Under the pieces are notes generated by a model. That model was given only the letters and a program-made list of their open reading frames with translations, was not told the DNA's origin and ran no database searches. From Pterobdella sp. o SKG-2022 (Eukaryota > Annelida > Clitellata > Hirudinida > Piscicolidae): a stretch of DNA of 64,000 nt. The translations under genes were made by a program, and so were the position numbers. Of this stretch, positions 27,181 through 39,100 are shown one piece after another. Positions within the stretch are counted from its first letter, which is position 1; every line of letters starts with the position of its first letter. The DNA lies in the NCBI GenBank assembly GCA_964035795.1, contig OZ038321.1, positions 11,249,093 to 11,313,092 on the forward strand. Direction: 5' to 3'.

Positions 27181-28250
27181 AGCACGGCTTCCCTCCAACT
27201 TTACACGATTTCCTGTCTTGCAAGTTCGATTGCCTCTTCTATTGAAAGGGAATAACGTTTCAAGTCATCCTTGATGGTGGTAAGTAGGCTGGTATTTGGT
27301 CTTCCTCGTTTTTCTTTTTTGGTTTTAATGGCATAAAAGATTGCTTTTTTTGCCGGAACATGGTCGTTCATACGCAAATAGTGGCCTAGCATCTGCCAGC
27401 ATCATTTTTTTACTTCACATGTTGCTGAATCAATGAGAAAGTTTACTTCTTCTGTAGACATGCGTTTGGGCCAAAAGATTCCACATGCGTGTCTCACCAT
27501 TCTTCTGTTAAAGCTGCCTATTGATCTTTCTATTTCTTTATTCATCGACCAAGTGCTGCAGCCGAAAAGCATAATGGATTAGACATATGCTTTATAGATT
27601 TTACCTTTTTCGGTCTTGCTATGTTTGACGTCCATATTTTGTTCATTTTTCGCATGACTATCATTTATCCTTCTTCTCCATTCTTCTTTATAGTCAAGAA
27701 GCATTCTTTATTTTTTGCTTTTCTTCCATTCACCATTTGTTCCATCATTGGACAAAGTTTCAGTTTTTCCTTTGTTGGTTCCAGGAAGCCAGGGTTTTTT
27801 CGACAATGTCGAGGTCTATACCATCTTTACTTATGAAGTCTACGTCATCAGCATACGCTACTTTTGTGTGAGCACTTTTTTTCTGATGTCTTTCATTGCT
27901 GCTACTAAATACGTTGTAAAGAGGACTGGACTGAGCCCGTCACCCTGTGAGCCACCTATGTTTGTTGCAAAAGTGGGGCCTTCTTCGTTCGTTCTGACTC
28001 TTAGTTTTGTGTCTTTCAAAAGAAAGTTCACTAGTTTTGAGTCTTCAGGCAAACAAATGCTGTCTATAATTTTCATAAGTTTTCCACGATCAAATGTATC
28101 AAAGGCAGATGACAGATCTATGCCTTGATATTTCAGTGTATTACCCGAGATTATTGTACTGGCAATTTTCATCTTGTGGGTCCAGACAACATCTTCTATT
28201 GACCTTCCTTTCTGTAGGCTGCTTGTTTGATGGTAAAATTCTAGCAAGAG
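27181..28250 (-). mobile_element. LINE reverse transcriptase remnant
   Basis: A non-LTR reverse transcriptase interrupted by stops and frameshifts. On the minus strand 28247-27858 is open and contains GIDLSSAFDTFDR (catalytic motif with the first Asp), then GGSQGDGLSPVLF, and in the neighbouring frame AYADDVDFISK, the active-site YADD box. The 3' tail at 27392-27201 is open and carries GRPNTSLLTTIKDDLKR, the usual LINE C-terminal segment. The block between is frameshifted. No 5' end, target duplication or poly(A) tail recognised. Not functional. Confidence 0.85.
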
Positions 28251-29079
28251 TTATGTTTGAAATTATTTTTCTTATTATTGTGAGTAGAATTATGAGCCTA
28301 GTATTTTGTACATTTTTTGTTTTGTTTGTTTTTTTATGGGAATTAATATGCCTAGTACTAATTTATGGGGTAGATCATTGTTGATGGTTGAGTTTATAAT
28401 ATGAGTGAGTTTTTCAATATTTGTTATATGTAAGCGTTTTATTAATTCAGCTTGAATTTTATCATATTCAGGGAATCTATTGATTTAAGCTTCATGATTG
28501 AGTCTGACTTTTTTGAGATTTAGTACAACTTTGATATTTGTGTAGTGATTATATAGTAGTGTTGTTGTGAATGTGTTGGAAAATTTCTTCTTGTAGTAGT
28601 TGGTTAAATCCTGGTTGTTGTATGGAGTAGGTGGAGGTGCTTTGTTGATATAGTTATTGATTTTGAGAAATTTTATACCTTTGCACATTTTGTGTTGTAG
28701 TTGTTCTCAATTTCCTTTGATTGTTCTTGTGTTATAGTTTGCTTGTTATTAAAATACCTTTTGTTGATTTTTTTTGTAGGCCGTGCCTTTCATTATTTAG
28801 TTTGATTTTTGTTGATTGATTTATTTTACAATTATTCAGTTTTTCCCTAATTCTTAAACAGGTGAAAAAAGCACTAAGAAGATATGTTGAACAGAGCTTA
28901 TATTTCACTTAAGACATTTTTAAACGCTTTAGTTGACGAACTTAAAGTAAGAGAAGTAGAAGCATTTCATAAACTTAACTCTGGTAAATCGCATAATATA
29001 AATGGCTTTTTGTTGAATGCTTTTCTTGCGCTAATCCAGTGATGATAGGGCATCCATCCGCACTTTTATAAACTGCTTG

Positions 29080-29960
29080 ACGAACTGATACTAGCTCTAA
29101 GAATTGGAGAAACTTTGTTAGTTGTTCTTTATAAAAAAAAAGGGTTCTAGACGACTGTAGTAACTGACGACGAAGCTCTCTTTTATTAGTTGGGGGCTAA
29201 ATTCTTAGTCGTGTAATTATCAATCTTTCCATGGCTTGCAATGTTTTGCCAGAATCTCAGTGTGCATTTAGAAGTGATCAAAAGACAGTTGCTATGACAT
29301 TTACACTTTGAAAACTGCAAGAAAAATGTCAAGAACAGCCAAAGAGCTTTATCAAATGTTTATTGATCTCACTAAAGCCTTTGATACAGTAAAGCGCAAA
29401 ACTCTTTGGTTGATTTTCTAAAAAGTGAAAGCTTCCAATCAAACATTCTCACGATAACATAGAAACCATACTGAATGTCGAGGTTAAACCTGCAGAACCT
29501 TTCACGGTTGAAAACGTTGTCATCCGGAGAGTTTCACCAGCTCCATCACTTTTTGGGCTCATTTCTCCACAGTGATCAAAACATAGTATTTACATATACT
29601 ATCAAACTGTCGGGGCTTTTTGTAAGTCAAACTCACATTATTGATAATATGCGTTTGACTTACAAAAAGCCCCGTATTACTAAGCTAATAAGTGTTGATT
29701 TGAATTTTTTTAGTATTATGCTAATTTAGTAAGTCATAATAATAAGCGGACGACTGTGCTTTGCCGACTCACACCGAAATGGATTCTTTTAAAGCTGCGT
29801 GCTCTGCGTTGGGGTTGACTATCAGTTTGAAGAAAACTGTTTTGATGTTTTAACCTCTGCTGCTAAAATATTTTCGAGCCAACAATCTATATTTGCGGGC
29901 AAAAGCTGGCAGTCGTTCCAAAGTTTGTATATTTTGGCAGTTATAATATTCAAGGAATGA
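29080..29960 (+). mobile_element. Heavily decayed LINE fragment
   Basis: Short in-frame islands such as MFIDLTKAFDTVKRKTLW (29356-29411 region) are recognisable as the reverse-transcriptase LTKAFDTV motif. They are separated by many stops and frame changes. It carries the 64-base palindrome at 29611-29674. Confidence 0.65.
29611..29674. repeat. 64-base perfect foldback
   Basis: Two perfect 22-base inverted arms (beginning CGGGGCTTTTTGTAAG on the left and ending CTTACAAAAAGCCCCG on the right) with a 20-base loop. It lies inside the decayed LINE at 29.1-30 kb, so it is a later insertion or a rearrangement. Confidence 0.85.
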
Positions 29961-30144
29961 TGTTAGTTCAAATAATGTGTTTTTTTATTTCTTAACATTG
30001 AAATTTTTTTTCTATAAAATTGACATGATTCCAAAAAGTTAAATGAGTTAAAATAAGTTATAATAATTTTTAAGAAACTGCAAAAAAATGCGAAAACACA
30101 AAAAAAATTCTAATTTATTTCAGCATGAAGTGTGTTCAAATCTG

Positions 30145-33100
30145 TTACCTCTGTAACAACATCACAGTTTCATACATTTCAGTCATCGGGAAAAGATCAA
30201 TCACTGATGTTTGTGTTAGGCTGAAAGGAGATCCCTGAGTCCTTTTCGAAGTTTGTCTTGTGAAACTAATAAAGTATTGTGAAGCTTTGAAGTAAATGAT
30301 TTCAAATATCATTAAAAACATAGTTTAAAAATTAAATAAATTTAATAATTATTTATAAAAAACTGAAATACTTACTCGACGATATTATTGGAAGCAGCTG
30401 AAAGCTTACAAGCGACATAAACCAATCTTTTGACTGATTCTAACCTTCTAATAGCTTTTACTACGCTGTTATCTGCATTCAAGTAATAAATATTGAACTG
30501 AAACAAAATGTCATTTCTCAAAACAGAATAGATTTTTAGTATTGTGAAGACTTTTACAAACATTTTAAACCATTAAATATTAGGAATTTAAATTCAAAAA
30601 ATTAAGAAAAATAAAATATATTATTCAAAATAATGAGAAACAACCAAGCATGAAAATGCTCAATAAACTAAGATTCTTATAAAAGTTCACTAAGAAATCA
30701 ATTTTTCAGTAAAATAACAATTACGAATATTGTTGATAGTTCCTATCTTACTAGATTTAACGACGTTGAATTGAATGAAGCATAGTTATGAGGAACTAAC
30801 GGAGGCCAGCCCTGGGAGGATCTACAACAACCACTATATTAGATTCAGTAGCGCACAAGTCTGTAAAAAAATGAAAATTTTATATTTAAATCATTTTTTA
30901 AATTTAATATAAACTTCATATGCATGTCTTACATATTTGTATATAAGTATTCAAAAGAAAACAAAGCTTATAAATCACGTATCTTTTCAATAAAACTTGA
31001 AAGTACTCGATGATATTTAGTTATGACTAATACTTTTTAAAATGCCCTCCAGCACCTCTTCAACCCTGCCACCTATGAACTCTGCATTCTTCACACCTTC
31101 AATATTCATCATTTAACAACTTCTAGTTTTGTGAACTTTTTATATTAATTAGGACATAATCATAATGATAGGAGTGCCATATGATTATAAAAGAAAAGAA
31201 TAGGATTTCAATCAAATATTTTAGATTTTTTGATGCGACAACATAAACTCTGGCAACTTGATGGGAGAAACTTATTTTGATTCCAGCATCGACGCCTCAG
31301 CGCCACATCGATCCAAACTCACGCAGTTCAAAATTTAAAACAAACCATTGATTTGAGCATTAATAGTGGCGTCTTGTACAGCTTCTTTGTTCAGTTCAAT
31401 GCCTATGACTTTACTGACCTTCTGTGGTGGGAGTTGTATGAAGCAACCAACAGAGTTTCAACTCGACATGGAAAAATGAAAGAGTAATTTGAAATTTTCA
31501 ACTAAAAGTTAAAATTCACCAATTCAAATATAGAAAAATGATAAATATTTTATTTTACGAAGCAGAAACTATAAATTATACAAATGGGATGGATAAATGA
31601 TTAAAACACTGCGAACAATATAAGCAAACAAGTGGTTCATATAAACCATTGCGTTTACTTACATCTTAACATAATGAATAAATGATCTACAAGATCATAC
31701 AAAGTCTAACATTAGCCAGAGTAAGACCTATGGTTCCAGTGCCACAACACACATCCAACAATACACATCGCTCATCCCCTCCACAAAACTCCCCTACTTC
31801 TCTGTATAAGAGCTCAGCAGCTCTAGTGTTTACTGGGAGTTGTAAGAAGTTGCGTGATGTATCAAACATGAAATGTTGACGTAAAATAGCCGGAAATCAA
31901 TATAATAGAAATAAACACTAAGGTTTATTGAGAAACTTAATACACAAAGCTTTCCGTAAGAGTATCTTATATTATCTAGTGTATCACTTGATAATGTAAG
32001 ATACTCTTACGAAGAGCTTCGTGTATTAAGTTTCTCAATAAACCTTAGTGTTTGTTTCTATTATATAAACATGAAATTAATCTAAAATTAATTTTATATT
32101 ATTATAAGACAAATGAAATTTTTTATGAAGCATATTTTATGTATATAACCGAAAATTAAAAAAAGGGTTTGTATGAATGTTTCAAATAAGGTATGTAATA
32201 ATGCTTTAAATGTTTGTCTGAGTGAGTAAGAGAGGGTAAATAATTATTGTTATCTAGGGGATAATATGAATGATAAAGGAGGAAGTGAGCTAGCTGTTAC
32301 ACGAAGGATAGGGCTGGGATGTTATGTGGTGAAAGACACACATGGAAAATCAAAGAAAAAATTTATAGGACATGTGTGAGGCCTGTCATGACATATGGAT
32401 CGAAAACTTGAGTGGTAAAATCCGTTGAAAAAAGCATTTTGAAAAGATCAGAAAAACGGATGTTTCGAATCATGTGTGGTGCGCAGCTAGCTGATAGTGT
32501 GAGTATAAGAGTTGATTATTAGATTGGGGTTGGATAATACGATTGAAGTTTTAAAAAAATAGAGTTTAAGATGGCTGAGTCATGTTGTAAGGAAAAGGGA
32601 TGATAATTGTGTTAGGCAGGCATGGAGGTTTGAGGTGGAAGGTAGTAGAGGAAGAGGAAGGCCAAGGTTAGCTTGGGAAAATATGATGAAAAACCTGTGT
32701 CGTGGGCTTGGGTTAAGTTTTGGAAATGCCTATGATAAGGTGAAATGGAAAAAGAGGGTTAGGCCATGGAAAGAAGTTCCTTTGAAAAGGGAAAGATGCT
32801 GACAATAATATAGGATTTTATGACCTACACAATAATCTTTGCAACCAATTAGATAGTTTCTCGTCGAAAAAAATAATCTTTACGGTCAAAAAAACAAAAA
32901 ATATATTTGCAAATAAAAAAATAAATAGCTTACCAAAACTAAAAACTCGAATTCAAATTTTGTTTTTTGAAGTCTACTACAAATTTTTATTTTTCAGTCT
33001 TCTATTTGAAAAGTTTATTTACAAAACCTTAAAAACACAATTTGAGATGAGAAATTTTTTAATATTCATAAATGATTTCTCTATTAGAACACTTAATAAT

Positions 33101-36100
33101 ATCTCCAAGCATTTTTGATAAAAGAATTCCAGTCTTTTGGAGATATCTCATCTCTGCAATGACGAAAAGATTCTTTGATTTTGCAGCCTGTGAATGCTGA
33201 AATTCCGTCTGAACTTCTTTTTTGAGTCATAAAACAACCAAAAACCCGACTTCGTCGAAAAAAATCAGATTCTTCTTTTGATTTGATGTTTCCAATTCTC
33301 TGAGTTATATCATTAGTAAGTTGACAGTTTCTTTTTGGCGATATGTGCTAGTTGACACTTGAAATCCTTGTTTAGTTAACACCCATTTTTTCAAAACGAT
33401 GAATATCAGCTGATATTCCACAAAATAAGCAAAAAAGCAGTCAACGGAGAACAATTCAGAAAATTTTTATTGGAAATCAAATATGAGTGTCAAAACAAGG
33501 GAATCATAAATCCCATCTTGATTCAAATATGAACTCACCATTATAAGGGCTTGCGTGATGGCTCTATTGTGACTGAAACTTGACAAATATATTTTCCACC
33601 ATATTCTCCTTTTTTAAACCCAATAAAAAATATTTTTTGGGTAAAAAAACATAGTGGTACGAGAAAAAGCCGAATCAAAAGCAGAATTGAAAAAAAACGA
33701 TCAACGATAAAGTCTATGAAATATGGCCAGAACATTGCGATTCTTTCATCAAAAAAGGCTTGTAAATATCATTAAATGTTTTAGAAGAGAAATTATTTAT
33801 CAATAAAACACAATTTCCCCGTTTCAAATTTTGTTTTAAGGTTTTGTAAATAAACTTTTCAAATAGAAGACTGAAAAATAAAAATTTGTAGACTTCAAAA
33901 AACAAAATTTGAATTCGAGTTTTTTTCGGTAATATATTTAAAAAATTTTTCGAATATATCTTCCATTTTATTGGACGTAAAAATTATTCATTTGGACAAG
34001 AAAATATTTAATTCATTGCAAAGAATATTGTACAGGTCATAAAACCATATAAAATGATGATGACAACTTGAAATTAACATTCTTAATACTAGAGTTAAAA
34101 AACACTTATTCATTCAAATAACGACTGATCGAAATTGTAAATGTTGAAGATACCTTGAAAAAAGGCAAGAGGTGATATTCTGAAGTTGAGAGAATGTAGG
34201 TTTTCAATGATGTGAGTTTCACCCAACACGTGAAAAGGGTCGTCTGTATGCCTGCTCGTTTGGGCGTCCATATTTGCTTGTTGAAATGTTATGAAGAATT
34301 CAAAACAAATGAAAATAATTGAAACTCAGAAAAATTACTTGAAAAAATTATTTTGGAAATGAATTATTTTGGTGTGTAAAATATGTACTTTAAAGCTGAT
34401 GCTACGTGACAAAAGACGTTCATCGAATAATAATAATAAAGCAAAATATAAAAAACAGCAACAAAAGTTCAGCCGGAACCCCTTTTTTATATTACAAGTA
34501 TATGGAGATAAATATATAAAAGTTAAAAATCACCAGTAAAATAAAACGTAGACTAAGCATAAAATACAAATGAAGTACAGACTCATTGAGGCGGTCAGAC
34601 TGGAAAAGAAAATACAAGGAAGTGACTGTGTGTGAGATGCTCTTGATGTAGAACTCTTTGAATCTCTCTATTATGTCTCTTCTCTCGTCCTTATCAATTT
34701 GATTTTGAAGCATTTTTTACTTATATTGCCCCAAAGTAAATTGCCTTACAAGTCCCTGTAACTGGGGTTGACAAGTCTGCTTAGATTATTAATACGACTT
34801 ACAACGTTATTGATGAAATAAGCCATTTATTTGAAAAAAATTTGTATAGACTGCCAACCCAAATAATCATTAAACTTGAAATTATCAAAATTCGAAATCC
34901 GTTCCGACATTTTGGTAGTTCACCTTTTCATCATCAACTAGGATCATCCGCCAAGGCAAATGACAACGATACCAGATATCAGTCTTTGATGTCCAGGTTA
35001 TGGCAAAAAGCAGCCTTTAACTATAGGCGCTAATCTGAATGCAATTTAGCACTGATGTCCAGAATATATAAAAAACTTTAGTAACACCGATCAAGTACTA
35101 GGTGAGCCTCTAAATAATTTTTCTGAAATTACCGCAAAAAAAATAATCGATTGGTTGAAATAAGTTTCGAATATTAGCTTGAGATGGAAATGACTATAAA
35201 GCTTCAAACGAACATAACCATGGCAAATAATACATTGAAGATAACGAGTACAGCATGAGTTTAAAAAAAATCAGCTTATTTGACGCGCAAAATAAAAATG
35301 AATTCTACAAGAATGAAAAAATACCTGGTTGAGGTTCTGAGGATGGCAGACTAAAATCATCATCAACTGTTTTTTATCACTAATTTTCTCATCACCTGTT
35401 TCAAGAACATTATAAAATTATAAATTTATGTAAAGCTTATATGATGCCATCTTCCCAAAACATTCCAATATTGACACCTTCTGAGTTTGAACTGAATCAT
35501 GAAACAGACTCAGTAAATTCGCCTGACTAATGAGTGCCAAGAAAGGTGATTGAATGGGCGCTGAAAAAGAAGTTGGTACCGGAAAGGTTGGTTCAGGCAG
35601 TAATGTCGATGCACACAAGAACAAAAACGCGGGTTGGAGGTTGACATTCGGAAGAATTTGATGTTGGTGTAGGTGTCCATCAAGAATCGATTCTCTCGCC
35701 GTTTTTGTTTTCAAAAGTGCTAGACGTATTGTCGGAAGACGGAAGAAAAGGTGTTTTTTATGAACTGCTTTATGCAGATGATTTGGTCTAGATGGCAGAG
35801 ACTATGGAAGAACTAGAAGCACAATTCATCCGTTGGAAGCCTTCGAAGGGAAAGGATTGAAGGTTAATCTGGGTAAGACAAAGGTCATGGAGAGTAGTGG
35901 TGGTGGTGGGGTTGTTGTTTTGGCTAAGATTGATCCATGTGGTGTGTGTCTAAAACGGATGCTTAGAATAATGTGTGGTGGGCAGCTAGCTGATGGTGTG
36001 AGTACAAAGGAGTTGATGGTTAGATTGGGGTCGGATAGTACGATCGTTGAAGTGGTGAGGCAAGGGAGTTTGAGGTGGCTGGGTCATATAGTAAGAAAAG

Positions 36101-39100
36101 AGGATGACGACTGTGTCAAACAGGCGTGGAGGTTTGAGGTTGAAGGTAGTAGAGGGAGAGGAAGGCCAAGGTTAACCTGGAAAGGGATGATGGAAAATTT
36201 TTGTTGTGGGCTTGGATTAGTTCTTGAAGATGGCTATGACAGGGTGAAATGGAGGGAGGGGGTTAGGTCATGAAAAGAAGTCAGTGACCCCTTGGAAAAG
36301 GGAAAAATGCTGACTATAATAAAATGATGATAATTCTTTTGTGCATGCAAAGAAAATTTTAAATATAATGAAACTATTGATATTTAATTTCCTTGAATGA
36401 ATAAGATTAGCGAAAAGTTAAAGCTTTGCGATAAAATTCAATACATTATGAACTAATCTTTGAACAACTTCATTTTAGAGCTTTTGTGTATAAAATCTAA
36501 AAGAGATATATATTTATATTTGACTGCTAACTTGCATCTGCATCCAGATTCCTATCGACAACATTTCCGTCACTTTCTTTCACCTGTTTAGCGTTCTCTT
36601 CTACATCAATATGATCTCGTTTAGCATTAGCAGTCCTCACAATCACCTGCTTCCAATAACCCTGCCTCGTGGAAGCATCAAATGATTTGTATTGGGACAT
36701 TCCTTGCAAGAAAACTTCTAGTTCCTAAGTGATAACAACATAGTAAGGGTAGAAACTACGAATAATGAATATAAAATTGCATGAGAATAATTGTTTTTCT
36801 CATGATGAAGACAAGTTGTAGGTTATGATGAATGGTGGCACAACCTTGATAGCATTTTTCATGACATTTGGGAGAATTGTGCATTGATCGACTGGTAACA
36901 CTGTCAAATCACCTTCCTTGTAACTGCCCACTCTGAACCCTATGCAGTTTTCTGAAGGATTACATAATTATTGGCCATTGTTTCAAGATAACAAAATACT
37001 GAGAAAGTCAATTTATATAGCACTATTTTAAAAACATCTAGTAGTATAGTGAAATCAAGTAATTTTTAAAAATTGTGAAACAAAGATCATTGGAATCATC
37101 ACCTCGATCTGCATTGCGACCTATGGTGAACTCACACTTGTTTCTATAAGCATGTGTAACGGGCTGCAGTTGTATGTATGGTCGTATATATATTTATCTG
37201 ATATTCACTTGAAATGATAAAATATGTGTGTATATAAACCTCAATTTATGGGAAAAATTAGTACATTTATTGAGCAAAAAATAACTATAATTTTCGATAA
37301 GTTTAGCTTTATTAGCGAAAAAAAGTTATTTAGTAACTTTTTTCGTTGATGTTTTATAATAAAGCTAAACTTATCGAAAATTATAGCTATTTTTTGCCCA
37401 ATAAATGTACTAATTTTTTCCCATAAATTGACGTTGAAAACTGTTGATATTACTTATAAGTATATTAGGATTTCTCTAAAAAGTATATAAACCTATATCT
37501 ATTTATAACAACAAAATGATTTATATTATAAAACCCTCTAAAGAATATCAAGAGATACGCACAGAAGGCAAAATGGGATTCAGTTGACAACACAGGCCAC
37601 CATGTTGAGAGCTTGAAAGATATATTTTGAAATACAAAAACAATGATTTTTTTTATTAAAAATTGTCATTCAGTATTTTCAATAACGATAAACATGTTGA
37701 AATCCACCACGAGGTTCATTTATGCAAGCCACAACACTATCTCCCGAGTTTAGGATATGGTAGGTTAAATTATTTGTATGATATAATGTTCATGCGTGGT
37801 TGTCCACAAAAGTATTCTTCCATAAGCTTTATAACTTTACTATAATCAAACTTTTACTTCAAGATTATTTCCAAGATTGTATGTATTTTTAAAAAAATGC
37901 ATATTTAATTCAATAAGAAATTTTTACTAAGAGATTAAATGAGTAAAGTTGTGAAAAATGATTTTTCCCAAAAGCTAATTGTGAAAAATGAAAAAGAACA
38001 GATTACTAAATAACAATAAAAGTAATAACAATAATGATATAAATAATAAAAAGAATACAGTATCTCAAGGAATATTCAACCAATTACAGCAGCCAAAAAA
38101 AAGAAAAAAAATAATTTTTTAAAAAATCATGAAAGAAATTTAAACTAAGTATAAAAGTAAGCCAATGCATGGTCAGTATGCAAAAATCCTCAAAAGCGAG
38201 AAGACAACAAAATTCTTGGCATGGTTAAGCAGCATTGGATTGAAAGAAATGACACAAAGCCTCATAGTTGCAGCACCAGATTAGACGCTAGAAAAAAATG
38301 ACTATGAAACCAAAATAATTAAAAAAAGCTTGGATTCCAATTGTAGGCTCTGCAGAACTCACCCTGGAACAATATCACACAGTTTCAGGGTGCCCAATGC
38401 TGGCAAAGCACGACTACATAGAGCGACTAAACAGAGTCGCTAAATTCATCCACTGAACAATATGTAAGACACACGGATTTGAAGTCGAAAATAAGTGGTA
38501 CGAACACGATACCCAACCCGTCATGAAAAAAGACGAACTAACTGTATTATGGGACACACTAGTACCTACAGATAGAAATATACAAGCAAATAAACCAGAC
38601 ATAGTGGTTAAAGATGCAAGAAAAAGATAGTGTACTCTAGTTGATATTTCAGTGCCATAAGACACCAACATAGTGTCGAAAACATCTCAAAAAATTTGCA
38701 AGTACCGTGATTTGCAAATAGAGATATCAAGATGCTGGAACATGAATACAAAAGTAGTTACAATAGTTGTGGGCGCTATAGGCACAGTTAAAAAGTTTTA
38801 AATTTCAAACTTTCGCTCGCCTAAAAAATAGGAATTCCAGAAAACAGCTCTTATGGTAACATCGCATAACTTAAGAAGAGTTTTGGCCCGAAATGAATAG
38901 CATCACTCTACTACCCTAGAGTCTTGGTAAGACTCCGATAGTAGTTTCAATTCCAGAAAGTATACTGTGTTAAAAACTGAAAAATAATAATCCTAATAAT
39001 AGTGATAATAACAAAAATAAGCACTAAGCACCTAAGCTTTTGCATAGAGGCCTTGTATTGCTCGTTGTTCTTGCATATTTCTCTTCCTAACTTTTGCAAG

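Noticed and set aside
31687..31890. A TRMT2A exon running upstream to an in-frame ATG near 31,869, which would need an acceptor without AG beside the MITE.
   Set aside because: An ordinary CCCAG acceptor at 31833 joins in phase with exon 34251-34154, and the combined FFQ-VNT junction matches the family; the upstream open part is intronic.
33150..33740. Mariner/Tc1 transposase in the centre of the 33 kb foldback (a FFDEVGF-like string on the minus strand).
   Set aside because: No surrounding transposase motifs, many stops, and the resemblance is only a few residues.
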